Assembly: GCA_035622315.1 (NCBI GenBank) | Contig: DASPVP010000028.1 | Coordinates: 1-12,734 of the forward strand | DNA: 12,734 nt | Reading direction: 5' to 3' | Source of the DNA: JAJPHJ01 sp035622315 | GTDB lineage: Bacteria > Vulcanimicrobiota > Vulcanimicrobiia > Eremiobacterales > Eremiobacteraceae | In this document: positions 1 through 7,729 of the stretch, piece after piece | Layout: every line of letters starts with the position of its first letter | Position numbering within the stretch: position 1 is the stretch's first letter | The notes under the pieces: generated by a model | Told to the model about the DNA's origin: nothing | Database searches by the model: none | Seen by the model: the letters and a program-made list of their open reading frames with translations, nothing else | Position numbers and translations under genes: made by a program

Positions 1-363
1 CCGACCTTCATCACCGATTATCCGGTGCTCATCTCGCCGCTTGCGAAGCGGCATGTTGACGATCCGCAGATCGTCGAGCGCTTCGAGATGTTCATCGCCA
101 ACATGGAGATCGCAAACGCGTTCTCGGAGCTCAACGATCCCGACGATCAACGCGTCCGGTTCGAAGCGCAAGCGAAGGAGCGCGCAGCCGGCGATCCGGA
201 GGCCCCGGAACCCGACTGGGATTACGTCATGGCGCTCGAGTATGGGATGCCGCCAACCGGCGGTATCGGTGTGGGGCTGGATCGCCTGATCATGATCCTC
301 ACGAACCAAGAATCGATCCGTGACGTGCTGCTCTTCCCATTGCAAAAGCCGGAGCACGGATAG
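1..363 (+). CDS. lysS: Lysine--tRNA ligase, C-terminal part (5' end outside window)
   Basis: This is the last 120 residues of a class II lysyl-tRNA synthetase, which charges tRNA-Lys with lysine in the cytoplasm. The frame is open from the first base and ends at TAG 361-363. The fragment opens with PTFITDYPVLISPLAKR, the LysRS catalytic-core signature. It then has the acidic segment with FIANMEIANAFSELNDP and ends with class II motif 3, GIGVGLDRLIMILT, whose Arg contacts ATP. SIRDVLLFPLQKP closes the protein as usual for the family. Motifs 1 and 2 and the anticodon-binding OB domain lie upstream of the window. truA starts 27 bp downstream on the same strand, so co-transcription is likely. The identification is secure; bacterial class II LysRS paralogues such as EpmA/GenX lack this full C-terminal set and are less likely. 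Confidence 0.95.
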   Translation, partial: PTFITDYPVLISPLAKRHVDDPQIVERFEMFIANMEIANAFSELNDPDDQRVRFEAQAKERAAGDPEAPEPDWDYVMALEYGMPPTGGIGVGLDRLIMILTNQESIRDVLLFPLQKPEHG

Positions 364-390
364 GCGCGAAGCGAAGCGCGACGGACTGAG

Positions 391-1143
391 ATGGACCGCA
401 CCCTCGCACTCGTGCTCGAATATGACGGCACGCCCTATCGTGGTTTCCAGCGCCAAGCCGGCGTTGCGTCGATCCAAGAACGGGTGGAAACCGCGCTCGA
501 GATGTTGTTCGGCCAGCCCACGCCCGTCGTCGCCGCTGGTAGAACAGACGCCGGCGTGCATGCGACCGGTCAGGTCATCAGTTGCTCGACGACGAGCGAA
601 CTGCCGCTGCGCAGGATCGCAGTGGCCGCGAGCGCGATCTTGCGGCCGAGCGGCATCGCAGTCGTCCGCGCGGTAGAGCGTGCGCCTGGGTTCTCCGCAC
701 GCCGCGATGCGCTCGCTCGCACGTACCGCTACGAGATCCTCAATCGCGTGGCGCCCTCACCGCTGCTCGCACGCCGCGCGTTCCATGTCGGGGCGGTGCT
801 CGACCTCACAGCGATGGCACGCGGCGGCGCGCACCTGGTCGGCGAGCACGACTTCGCGGCGTTTTGCGCGTCGGAGTCGCGCCACAAGCCGACGCGTCGA
901 AATCTGCAGGTCGTCGAACTCTCCCGGCGCGGCGATTCGCTCGACATCCGCATCCATGCGGATTCATTCTTGCACAACATGGTCCGCATCATCGTCGGCA
1001 CGCTGGTCGAGGTTGGTCGTGGCAGGCGGCCGGTCGAGGACGTCAAGGCGACGCTCCAATCGCAGGATCGCGCGCGCGCCGGCTTCACGGCGCCGGCCCA
1101 CGGCCTGTATCTCGAACACGTCACCTACGAGGACCCGGTTTGA
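391..1143 (+). CDS. truA: tRNA pseudouridine(38-40) synthase TruA
   Basis: The 250-residue product isomerises uridines 38, 39 and 40 in the anticodon stem of tRNAs. The N-terminus has the family opening LVLEYDGTPYRGFQRQ (residues 7-22). The catalytic aspartate is D53 in the hallmark AGRTDAGVHATGQV. Downstream, HDFAAFCAS and the DSFLHNMVRIIVGTLVEVGRGR block (about residues 191-212) are the conserved C-terminal TruA signatures. The length matches the family norm of 245-270. The ATG at 391 is the only start leaving the N-terminal motif complete; the Shine-Dalgarno sequence in front is weak, suggesting coupling to lysS. Next to rplM-rpsI it forms a gene order common in Gram-positive and cyanobacterial genomes. 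Nothing appears missing or broken. Confidence 0.96.
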   Translation: MDRTLALVLEYDGTPYRGFQRQAGVASIQERVETALEMLFGQPTPVVAAGRTDAGVHATGQVISCSTTSELPLRRIAVAASAILRPSGIAVVRAVERAPGFSARRDALARTYRYEILNRVAPSPLLARRAFHVGAVLDLTAMARGGAHLVGEHDFAAFCASESRHKPTRRNLQVVELSRRGDSLDIRIHADSFLHNMVRIIVGTLVEVGRGRRPVEDVKATLQSQDRARAGFTAPAHGLYLEHVTYEDPV

Positions 1144-1167
1144 CGCCGTTTTTGTCCCATTTTCCGC

Positions 1168-1197
1168 TTGACGGGCGAGGCCTCAACCCGGTATCAT
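1168..1197 (+). promoter_or_regulatory. Putative sigma70-type promoter of rplM-rpsI
   Basis: A -35 hexamer TTGACG (1168-1173) and a -10 hexamer TATCAT (1192-1197) are separated by 18 bp. Transcription would start near 1204, giving a leader of about 28 nt before the rplM ATG at 1232. It lies in the 88-bp truA-rplM gap, which is locally less GC-rich than the genes. Both hexamers match the housekeeping consensus at five of six and four or five of six positions. No L13/S9 autoregulatory leader structure was recognised. Confidence 0.55.
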
Positions 1198-1231
1198 CCT
1201 AACGTTGCCCTCAACCGCCTTGTAGGAAATC

Positions 1232-1663
1232 ATGACCACGACGCTCGTTGCAAAGAATGGCGTGAAGCGCGATTGGTATGTCGCAGACGCCACGGATAAG
1301 ACGCTCGGCCGGTTCGCGACGCGGATCGCGAGCGTGCTTATGGGCAAGCACAAGCCCGACTACACACCACACGCCGACAACGGTGATTTTGTCATCGTGA
1401 CAAACGCCGCCAAGATCCACCTGACCGGCAAGAAGTGGACGAACAAAGAGTACATCCGGCATTCGCAATACCCGGGTGGTTTACGCCGCCGGACTGCAGA
1501 GCAAGTGCACGCGCAATTTCCCACGCGTCTCGTCGAGACCGCTGTGCGCGGCATGCTTCCCACCAACCACCTGCGCGCGCAGCGCATGAAGCGATTGCGC
1601 GTCTTTGCGGGCGTCGAGCACACGCACGACGCGCACAAGCCCAAACCGCTCACGGGGATCTAA
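1232..1663 (+). CDS. rplM: 50S ribosomal protein L13
   Basis: The 143-residue product is the early-assembling large-subunit protein L13. It shows the characteristic WYVADATDKTLGRFATRIAS near residues 15-34, then GKHKPDYTPHADNGDFVIV, the KIHLTGKKWTNKEYIRHSQYPGG loop, and AVRGMLPTNHLRAQRMKRLRVFAG near the C-terminus. These are the family's signature stretches in order, and the length is typical (about 142-147). The ATG at 1232 follows a purine-rich TAGGAAA (1223-1229), a plausible ribosome-binding site. rpsI follows with no intergenic base, the nearly universal rplM-rpsI pairing. A sigma70-like promoter lies just upstream, so the pair can probably be transcribed independently of truA. Confidence 0.97.
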   Translation: MTTTLVAKNGVKRDWYVADATDKTLGRFATRIASVLMGKHKPDYTPHADNGDFVIVTNAAKIHLTGKKWTNKEYIRHSQYPGGLRRRTAEQVHAQFPTRLVETAVRGMLPTNHLRAQRMKRLRVFAGVEHTHDAHKPKPLTGI

Positions 1664-2059
1664 ATGACAGCCAGCACTCTCAGCGCGGCCACCGGCCGCC
1701 GCAAGCGGGCCATCACCCGCATCCGCATGACGCTCGGGCCGGGCGAGATCAAGATCAATGGGCGGCCGATCGACCAGTACTTGGGGCGAGCCTCGCTGCT
1801 CCAAGTCGTACGCCAGCCGCTCGAGCTGACGAACAGCACCGAACGTTTCAACATCGCGATCACTGCCATCGGCGGTGGGCTCTCAGGCCAAGCCGGAGCG
1901 ATCCGCCACGGTATCGCACGCGCACTTGTGCGCATGGACGAGAGCCTGCGCCCCGTTCTGCGGAAGGCGGGCTTCTTGACGCGCGATCCGCGCGAAAAAG
2001 AATCTAAGAAGTACGGCCGCAAGCGCGCGCGCAAACGCTTCCAGTTCAGCAAGCGCTAA
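1664..2059 (+). CDS. rpsI: 30S ribosomal protein S9
   Basis: The 131-residue product is small-subunit protein S9, whose C-terminal tail reaches towards the P-site tRNA. It has the family opening ATGRRKRAITRIRMTLGPGE, the KINGRPIDQYL segment, the central GGGLSGQAGAIRHGIARAL motif and the basic tail KKYGRKRARKRFQFSKR ending in the invariant SKR. Length is normal. Its ATG abuts the rplM TAA directly (1661-1663 then 1664), so translation is coupled, and no separate Shine-Dalgarno sequence is needed. It is the last gene of the housekeeping block: the next gene converges from the other strand, 57 bp away. Confidence 0.97.
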   Translation: MTASTLSAATGRRKRAITRIRMTLGPGEIKINGRPIDQYLGRASLLQVVRQPLELTNSTERFNIAITAIGGGLSGQAGAIRHGIARALVRMDESLRPVLRKAGFLTRDPREKESKKYGRKRARKRFQFSKR

Positions 2060-2096
2060 GACCAACCGGCGAAGCGAAACTCGCCAGCCATCCACA

Positions 2097-2114
2097 CATG
2101 GCGGTCTCGCCATG
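2097..2114. terminator. Small hairpin between convergent rpsI and XRE gene
   Basis: A perfect 7-bp stem CATGGCG/CGCCATG with a four-base GTCT loop lies in the 57-bp gap between the convergent rpsI and XRE-regulator genes. Its position suits a bidirectional terminator. No T-tract follows on either strand, so intrinsic termination would be weak; Rho dependence or chance are alternatives. Confidence 0.3.
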
Positions 2115-2116
2115 GA

Positions 2117-2341
2117 CTATTGCGTGGGATTCGGCTTCCATTGAAAGACGGCGTCGAGCGAGATGCCGAACACGTGCGCGATACGGAAGGCCGCGTCGAG
2201 CGAAGGGGAGTACTTTCCCCCTTCGATCGCGGCGATCGTCTGGCGCGTGACGCCAATTCGTTGGCCGAGGTCGGCTTGCGACATCTCGCCGTGTTCGAAC
2301 CGCAGTGCGCGGATGCGATTGATGATCGTCCCTGCGCTCAT
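2117..2341 (-). CDS. Small XRE-family HTH transcriptional regulator
   Basis: The 74-residue product is almost entirely a Cro/CI-type helix-turn-helix DNA-binding domain. Residues 5-17 form helix 1. MSQADLGQRIGVTRQTIAAIE (about 20-40) is the HTH, with GQRIGVTRQTI covering the turn and recognition helix. GGKYSPSLDAAFRIAHVFGI leads to the last helices, and WKPNPTQ ends it. This is the minimal YozG-like architecture, with no separate effector domain. Its ATG overlaps the stop of the upstream membrane-protein gene by ATGA (2338-2341), so the two are translationally coupled. Such tiny XRE proteins commonly pair with small membrane proteins in bacteria and archaea. By inference it represses its own operon through the repeats near 2793-2854, with the membrane partner modulating it. 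The DNA-binding role is confident; target and signal are unknown. Confidence 0.9.
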   Translation of the reverse strand: MSAGTIINRIRALRFEHGEMSQADLGQRIGVTRQTIAAIEGGKYSPSLDAAFRIAHVFGISLDAVFQWKPNPTQ

Positions 2342-2763
2342 GCTTGCCTGCGATAGCTCACGGCGACGACGCCGTAGCGCGTGATCTCTGCGATGACGAT
2401 CGCCAGCAGCGCCGCGTTGATGATCGGCCAGCCCGAGTACGTAAACGGCATCACGCAGCCGACGACGATGACGCCGGAAATCAGCACGTAGTAGGCGATG
2501 TTGGTGGAACGCTGCACGATGCTGCGATCGCGCTCGTCCGGTGGCACTTGGGCATCATGCGGCGCCGTGCGGGCGAGGATGATGGTTCCAACGGCGAGGA
2601 TCAGCACTTGCGCCACCGCTGCGACAGCGAATAGCGCCAGTTGACGTACGTCAGACGCCGAACTGCCATCGGTTTGGCGCGCTGCGACGATGGCGAAATA
2701 AGGTACAAAAGCAACAACAATGGAGATCAGGGCCAGCCAAGCGGTCTTCTCGCGATAGGGCAT
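2338..2763 (-). CDS. Four-helix membrane protein paired with XRE regulator (DUF2178-like)
   Basis: The 141-residue product has four predicted transmembrane helices at about residues 8-27, 42-64, 88-106 and 112-135. The loop between helices 2 and 3 carries PPDERDRSIVQRSTNIAY (about 74-91). A DERxxxI...A pattern there resembles that of DUF2178-like proteins encoded next to small XRE regulators; the family name is an inference. It ends with a basic tail SYRRQA, suggesting a cytoplasmic C-terminus. The ATG at 2763 is supported by a strong Shine-Dalgarno AAGGAGG on the minus strand (2773-2779), 9 nt upstream. It is the first gene of the two-gene unit and is read from an AT-rich promoter. No enzymatic motif is visible. 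A role as membrane-stress sensor or partner of the regulator is inferred from context only. Confidence 0.8.
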   Translation of the reverse strand: MPYREKTAWLALISIVVAFVPYFAIVAARQTDGSSASDVRQLALFAVAAVAQVLILAVGTIILARTAPHDAQVPPDERDRSIVQRSTNIAYYVLISGVIVVGCVMPFTYSGWPIINAALLAIVIAEITRYGVVAVSYRRQA

Positions 2764-2792
2764 GGGTAAGGGCCTCCTTAGGCATGAAAGTT

Positions 2793-2824
2793 TGTGTTAG
2801 CGTATGCTGACCTAAGGTAACACA
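2793..2824 (-). promoter_or_regulatory. Putative operator: TGTGTTA-N18-TAACACA inverted repeat
   Basis: A perfect 7-bp inverted repeat, TGTGTTA (2793-2799) and TAACACA (2818-2824), overlaps the -10 element and the probable transcription start of the membrane-protein/XRE operon. Further TAACA pentamers on the plus strand at 2829-2833 and 2850-2854 lie 11 and 32 bp beyond the one at 2818-2822, close to one and three DNA turns. The position over the promoter fits autorepression by the XRE protein. The repeat is seen; its use is inferred. Confidence 0.45.
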
Positions 2825-2842
2825 TACATAACATGATGTCAA
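2814..2842 (-). promoter_or_regulatory. Sigma70-type extended -10 promoter of membrane protein/XRE operon
   Basis: On the minus strand a consensus -35 TTGACA (2842-2837) is followed after 17 bp by TACCTT (2819-2814). A TG one base before it forms an extended -10. Transcription would start near 2807, leaving a leader of about 44 nt with a strong Shine-Dalgarno sequence before the ATG at 2763. The surrounding 2791-2860 segment is strikingly AT-rich for this window. The -10 itself is only a partial match (three of six). Confidence 0.6.
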
Positions 2843-2867
2843 GCATTATTAACATAACCCTTGAGGG

Positions 2868-2891
2868 AAAAGGGGCGATTTGCGATCGCCC
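2868..2891 (-). terminator. Rho-independent terminator of the cyclase/diguanylate cyclase unit
   Basis: On the minus strand GGGCGAT and ATCGCCC form a perfect 7-bp stem around the loop CGCAA. It is followed at once by CTTTTCCC (T-run complementary to 2868-2871). It begins 28 bp past the diguanylate cyclase stop and separates that unit from the downstream membrane-protein promoter. Confidence 0.7.
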
Positions 2892-2918
2892 TGCTTCGGG
2901 TTCGGGCAGCCTTAAGTG

Positions 2919-5900
2919 CTACGGGGCTCTGCGCTTGTCGGCGTACATCGCCGCGTCGGCGCGCGCGATGAGATCTGACTTGTTGTCGGCGTCGCGCGGA
3001 TAGACAGCGACGCCCGCCGACAGCTTGATCGGTATGGGTAGCAGACCGGTGCCGGCTTGCTCTTCGATCTTCCGGCGCACGCGCTCTAAGAGCAGGTGTG
3101 CGCCCTGCTCGTCCGACTGGGGCAAAATAACGAGGAACTCGTCGCCGCCGTAACGCCCCGCGATATCGGTTGCGCGCAAGCTCATATGCAGCACGGTTGC
3201 CATGAAGCGCAGGACTTCATCGCCCGCCTGGTGCCCGTAGTTGTCGTTGAACGCCTTGAAGTTGTTCAAGTCGAAGAGCGCGATGGCGAGGGGCTGGCCT
3301 GAGCGCTGCGTGCGCGCGAGCTCTTGCTCGAGCCGGCCATGCAAGTATCGGTGGTTGAAGAGGCCGGTCAGCGAGTCTTCGTTGGCGCGTTCACGTGCGC
3401 GCCCGTAGAGCCGCGCGTTGCGCACGCCGAGCGCGAGCTGTGTCGCGATGGTCTCGAGCACCTCGAGCTGCTCCGGGGTGTAGCGCCGCGCCGCCGAGGT
3501 CTCACCGACGACGAGGGTGCCGAGCAGCTGTCCTTCCGAGGTGATGGGCGCGAGCGCTGCGCCACGGAGTTGCAACTCGAGCATCTCCTGGCGGTTACCA
3601 TCGAAGCGCGGATCCGTGCGAACGTCCTCGCTCGCCACGGTATGGCGCTGCCGCAGCAAGCGCAGCACGGCCGAATTCTCGCGGACCGCAAAGCGCGCGC
3701 CGACCATGATCTGCGAGCCGCCGCTCCACGCATCCGCTGCCACCTCTGTCTCCGTCTGTTCCTCGTTGAACACGCTGATGACGCAGCGCTCGACATGCAG
3801 CCCCGCCGCGATCTTCTCCGCAGCGGTCGCCAACATCCGGCCGAGGTTGAGCGTGGAGTTGACGGCACTCCCGACCGTGCCGAGCAGCTCCAGCTCTTCG
3901 TGCCGACGCTCGAGGTAGCGCGCGTATTCTTCGGCTTGCGACCGGGCCACGCCCAAAGTGGACAAACGTTCGGTCGCCGTTGCGTACTGGCGCGCGTTTG
4001 AGATAGCGAGCGCCATTTGGTCGGCGATCGCGGCGAGTACCCGCCGGTCGCGCGCGACGAAACCGTCAGCCTTCACGCTTTCGATGGCGAGCACGCCTAA
4101 GACCCGTCGCTCGACCGTGAGCGGATAGGCGATGAAGGATCGGATGTTCGGCGCGACGCTCAGATACCGCTGATCGAGCAAGACATCCGGGATGTAGGCC
4201 ATCTCCCCGCTCGAAGCCACGAGGCCGACGAGCCCCTGGTCGAGCGCGAGCTGGCGGCGTTCTGCGGGCACGTCGTAGCCGAGCGCCGTGTGCAGATGCA
4301 GCGCCAATGGATCGCCGTGCACGGAGAACACGGCCAGATGACCATAGCCCATCTGCTCGCGCAAGAGTTCGAGGACACTCGAGAAGTTGGCGGGGAGGTT
4401 CGACGCGAGCGCGCTGCCGACGCGCGTGATGATGTCGTATTCTTCGATCCGTTCAGCGAGTGTTTGTGCCGCCGCCGCGCGGTGCATAGCCGCGGCGACC
4501 TGATCGGCGAACACCTGCGCGAGCCGCGCTTCACCGCTCGAAAGCCGCACGATGCTCTGGCGGCCGTAGAGCTCGAGGCTGCCGACAAGTTTGCCACGAT
4601 ATACGAGCGGGATGAAGAACATCGTCTTGACCCCCTCGGCGGCGAGCAACGCGGGCTGACCGACTGCGGCTATCTGATCGGGACCGGCGAAGCGCTCGGT
4701 GGGAGGGTTACCATACCACGCCCGGAGCCACGCACCGGGCTCACGCCGCGCTGGCTGATAATCGTCCGAAAGCCCGTATGTAGCTGCGACCTCGAAATCG
4801 CCGTGTTCGTTCTCCAAGCTGATGGACACAGCGTCTGCGTGGAAGATCGACGCGGCTTCGAGCACCACGGCAGCCATGATGCGGTCGAGTTGCGTCTCCG
4901 CGCTCGTCAAAACCGCGACGCGGTGGAGCATGGTGAGCTCGGCAGCTCGACGGCGCTCCTCGCGCAACATGCCGGCGTTTTGGATCGCGGTCGCAGCCTG
5001 CTCGGCGACCTCCAGCAAGAATTCCACATGGTGCTGCGAGTACGCGTTGGGATGTTTGGACTGCGCTGACATCACGCCGATGATCCGGTCGCTCAAACGC
5101 ATCGGCACGAGCAAAATGCTGCCGCTCGCGCCCGCGTCCCCCTCTGCCTTCGCGTACACGTCCGACCATTCGACGAGGGCCGGTCGGTTCGAGGCGAGCA
5201 CGCTCGCGGCCAGACCCTCGCGCCCGGGCAGTGCGTCCGAATGGAGCCGCATGCCGGACTCGATCGCGTACTCGGTGCGCAGCTCTCCGCTATCCGGGTT
5301 TTGCAAGGCGACGAAAAAGGACGGCGCGTCCATGTGCCGTCCGACCTCTTGATGGATCGTCGCGAAGAGCGTCTCGAGATCGAGCTCGCCCGCAAAGCGC
5401 GAGGCGCTGTCCAAGAGCGACGCAAGGCGATCCGCGCGATCGAGCGCGAGCCCAGCGCGGCGCGCGAGGTCGAGCGAAGTCGCGGCGATGCTCGCGAAGG
5501 CTCGCGGCACGACCGTCCCCGCGACCGAGAGATGCCGGGACCAGCGATATGCGCAGATGATGATGGCCAGGCGGCGGTCGCCGAGGCCGATGCGCAAGAT
5601 GAGCGCAGACACAGCACCGAGATTCGCGGTGACCGCTTGCAGCGGTTCCTCGAGCGCACGCGTGTCGTCGACGGTCAGGACGTCGATGCCTTCGGGGAAG
5701 ATCGCTTCGAGCGCGGTTGCGCCGAGCGAGGCGCGGGACTGCGTCCGCGGGTCGTCCGCCGCCAAGGCGACGCTCACATAGCTGTCGAGGCTCTCCTCGT
5801 AGGCGAAGATCTCGCAGGCGTTGCAGCCGAGCAGCCCAAGCGCGCTGCGCGCGAGGGTCGACGCAGCGTTCGTGCGCGCGTCCTTTTGCTCGTGCGGTTC

Positions 5901-5945
5901 TTGGCTTTCGTCGTGCCCTTCGATGCTCTGCCTAGCCACGATCAC
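2919..5945 (-). CDS. Multi-GAF diguanylate cyclase (GGDEF)
   Basis: The 1008-residue product should condense two GTP to cyclic di-GMP. The C-terminal GGDEF domain (about 855-1008) is intact: D892, the FKAFNDNYGHQAGD segment (896-909), and the GGDEF signature at 933-937. The RATD inhibitory site (924-927) lies exactly five residues before it, predicting product feedback inhibition. Ahead are about five GAF-type sensory domains, near residues 30-165 (divergent), 185-325, 345-490, 510-650 and 690-848, joined by charged helical linkers. There is no transmembrane segment, signal peptide, EAL or HD-GYP domain, so it is a cytosolic sensor-cyclase. The start is GTG at 5945, overlapping the upstream cyclase stop as GTGA; no clear Shine-Dalgarno sequence precedes it, so coupled translation is likely. 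The GAF ligands cannot be read from sequence. An intrinsic terminator follows. Confidence 0.92.
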   Translation of the reverse strand: MIVARQSIEGHDESQEPHEQKDARTNAASTLARSALGLLGCNACEIFAYEESLDSYVSVALAADDPRTQSRASLGATALEAIFPEGIDVLTVDDTRALEEPLQAVTANLGAVSALILRIGLGDRRLAIIICAYRWSRHLSVAGTVVPRAFASIAATSLDLARRAGLALDRADRLASLLDSASRFAGELDLETLFATIHQEVGRHMDAPSFFVALQNPDSGELRTEYAIESGMRLHSDALPGREGLAASVLASNRPALVEWSDVYAKAEGDAGASGSILLVPMRLSDRIIGVMSAQSKHPNAYSQHHVEFLLEVAEQAATAIQNAGMLREERRRAAELTMLHRVAVLTSAETQLDRIMAAVVLEAASIFHADAVSISLENEHGDFEVAATYGLSDDYQPARREPGAWLRAWYGNPPTERFAGPDQIAAVGQPALLAAEGVKTMFFIPLVYRGKLVGSLELYGRQSIVRLSSGEARLAQVFADQVAAAMHRAAAAQTLAERIEEYDIITRVGSALASNLPANFSSVLELLREQMGYGHLAVFSVHGDPLALHLHTALGYDVPAERRQLALDQGLVGLVASSGEMAYIPDVLLDQRYLSVAPNIRSFIAYPLTVERRVLGVLAIESVKADGFVARDRRVLAAIADQMALAISNARQYATATERLSTLGVARSQAEEYARYLERRHEELELLGTVGSAVNSTLNLGRMLATAAEKIAAGLHVERCVISVFNEEQTETEVAADAWSGGSQIMVGARFAVRENSAVLRLLRQRHTVASEDVRTDPRFDGNRQEMLELQLRGAALAPITSEGQLLGTLVVGETSAARRYTPEQLEVLETIATQLALGVRNARLYGRARERANEDSLTGLFNHRYLHGRLEQELARTQRSGQPLAIALFDLNNFKAFNDNYGHQAGDEVLRFMATVLHMSLRATDIAGRYGGDEFLVILPQSDEQGAHLLLERVRRKIEEQAGTGLLPIPIKLSAGVAVYPRDADNKSDLIARADAAMYADKRRAP

Positions 5946-7729
5946 CCATGAATGACGTACACCGGCGTCAGGCCTGCCTTGCCCTTGATGCGAGCCAGTC
6001 GCTTCGTCGCGGCAATGCGGCCTTTGACGCGTTCGTACGTGCGTTCATCGGCGAGGATCTGATTCGGCTGCGCGATCTGCTGCAAGCGGGATGCCAGGTT
6101 CACTGCGTCTCCAATCACCGTATATTCGAGGCGGCGCTCCGAACCGATGTGGCCGGCGACGACGTCGCCGGTGGCGAGCCCGATGCCGACTGCCAGGGGC
6201 CACGTGACGTGGTGCTGGCTGTTCTGCGCACGGACTTGCTCGAGGATCTGCCCTGCGGTGAGCACCGCGCGCCAGGCGTCGTCGTCTGACGGCCGCGGCG
6301 GACCGAAGACCGCCATGACGCCGTCGCCGTAGAATTTGTCGAGCAGGCCGGCGTTGGCGAAGACGACGTTGACGACCGGAGCGAGATAACGATTCAGCAA
6401 CTCCACCACTTGTTCCGGCATCAATCTTTCTGAGAGTTCGGTGAAACCTCGGATGTCGGCGAAGAGCATGGTTGCCGTCTGGCGAGTGCCGCCAAGCACC
6501 ACCTGCTCCGGGTCCTTCATGAGCGAGCTCACCACGTGGGGCGCCAGGTAGCGCTCGAACGACCGGGCCACGAGCTCGCTCTTGCGCGCCTGGGCGAGGT
6601 TCTCGGCCTCGAGCGCCCGGCTCTCCGTCAGGTCGTTGATCACCGCAGCCGTGCTGTCAGCGCCCGGCGAGGAGCCGCGTATGCGGAAGAAGGTTATCTG
6701 CAGCAAAAAGGCGCCGCGCACGAAGTGATTGCCGGGGATCTCCACTTGCATGTGCGCTTCCGGATCTGCTCGGTGCTGCTCGAGCAGCGAGGTGAAGCCG
6801 GGAAGCCAGCTGTCGAGCATGCGCGCGCTTCGTCCGACGACCGTGGAAGCGGACAGCCCGAACGTCAGCTCGGCGGCGCGGTTGAATTGCGCGATTGTGC
6901 CGGTGTCGTCGAAGATGATGACGCCGGACGCGATGGATTCCAGGACCTCGTCGTTCTGCGACTTGACCGACGAGAGCTCTTGAAAGCTGCAGCTGAGATG
7001 CTCGTATAGGCGGGCGTTCTCGATCGCGACCGCGGCCTGATCCGCGATGGTTGCCAGAAGGTCCGGATCGTGGGCCAGGAGAGCGTCGGTCGTGATGCGC
7101 GAGTCGACGTAGATGGCGCCGATGACATCATCTTGTCCGCGGATAGGAACGCAGATGATCGACCGGATATGCAGCGAGCGGATGCTTGGCGCGTCTGCGA
7201 GCGCGGGATCGTTCTGCGCGTCGGTGGTAGTGACGGGCTGGCCATCGCGAAAGGCGCGCTCGATGATGGAACGGCTTACTGCGAACTCCGGCTGCGCGAG
7301 GATCTTCGAATCGAGATTGGCGGTGGCGCTGAACTCTCGTACCTTGCCTTCGGGATCTCGGACGACGATGAGCCCGCGCTCGGCTTTGGTCGCGTCGACG
7401 GCGAGATCGATGACGAGCTGCAGCAGCGCTGGCAGTTCGCGGACAGCGTTGATCGCCTTGCCGATGCGCACGAGGACGTCGGCGCGTTTGCGTTGCCCTT
7501 CGAGGTCTGACTCGAGCCGCTGTGCGCGGGTGGCGGAGACGCGGGCCTCGAGTTCGCGAGCCTGCACGTCTTTGCGTGCGTCGGCGAGGAGGGCGAGCAG
7601 CCGCTCGACGCCGCGCGTGTTCGGGGCGGGGCGCTCGGCGAGATTGCGGGCGTCGTCCAGCGCCTCGTCGAGCCGCGACGCGATCCGGTTCCAAGGATCA
7701 TCCCGGCGTTCGCGCTTGTTCACTCTCAT
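5942..7729 (-). CDS. GAF-PAS class III adenylate/guanylate cyclase
   Basis: The 595-residue product has a charged coiled-coil N-terminus (about 1-85), a GAF domain (about 85-240) and a PAS domain (about 258-370). A linker containing FERYLAPHVVSSLM follows, typical just before class III cyclase domains, then the catalytic domain (about 412-595). All six expected catalytic positions are visible: metal-binding D425 (FADIRGFT) and D469 (KFYGDG), base-selecting K465 and T537 (EYTVIGDAVN), and transition-state N544 and R548 (DAVNLASR). The Lys/Thr pair is the class IIIb pattern and favours ATP, so cAMP is the likely product. No membrane helix is seen. The ATG at 7729 is preceded by GAGGTG on the minus strand (7743-7738) with 8-nt spacing. 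It is the first gene of a unit with the diguanylate cyclase and diverges from flgB across 72 bp. The sensed signal is unknown. Confidence 0.92.
   Translation of the reverse strand: MRVNKRERRDDPWNRIASRLDEALDDARNLAERPAPNTRGVERLLALLADARKDVQARELEARVSATRAQRLESDLEGQRKRADVLVRIGKAINAVRELPALLQLVIDLAVDATKAERGLIVVRDPEGKVREFSATANLDSKILAQPEFAVSRSIIERAFRDGQPVTTTDAQNDPALADAPSIRSLHIRSIICVPIRGQDDVIGAIYVDSRITTDALLAHDPDLLATIADQAAVAIENARLYEHLSCSFQELSSVKSQNDEVLESIASGVIIFDDTGTIAQFNRAAELTFGLSASTVVGRSARMLDSWLPGFTSLLEQHRADPEAHMQVEIPGNHFVRGAFLLQITFFRIRGSSPGADSTAAVINDLTESRALEAENLAQARKSELVARSFERYLAPHVVSSLMKDPEQVVLGGTRQTATMLFADIRGFTELSERLMPEQVVELLNRYLAPVVNVVFANAGLLDKFYGDGVMAVFGPPRPSDDDAWRAVLTAGQILEQVRAQNSQHHVTWPLAVGIGLATGDVVAGHIGSERRLEYTVIGDAVNLASRLQQIAQPNQILADERTYERVKGRIAATKRLARIKGKAGLTPVYVIHG

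Noticed and set aside
3324..4001. Long plus-strand open frame (225 codons) opposite the diguanylate cyclase
   Set aside because: It lies wholly antisense to a clear GAF/GGDEF gene, has no recognisable domain, and is the usual GC-rich shadow frame.
4290..5069. Plus-strand 259-codon open frame inside the multi-GAF gene
   Set aside because: Composition is Arg/Glu/His-rich without any domain, and it is antisense to a confidently called gene.
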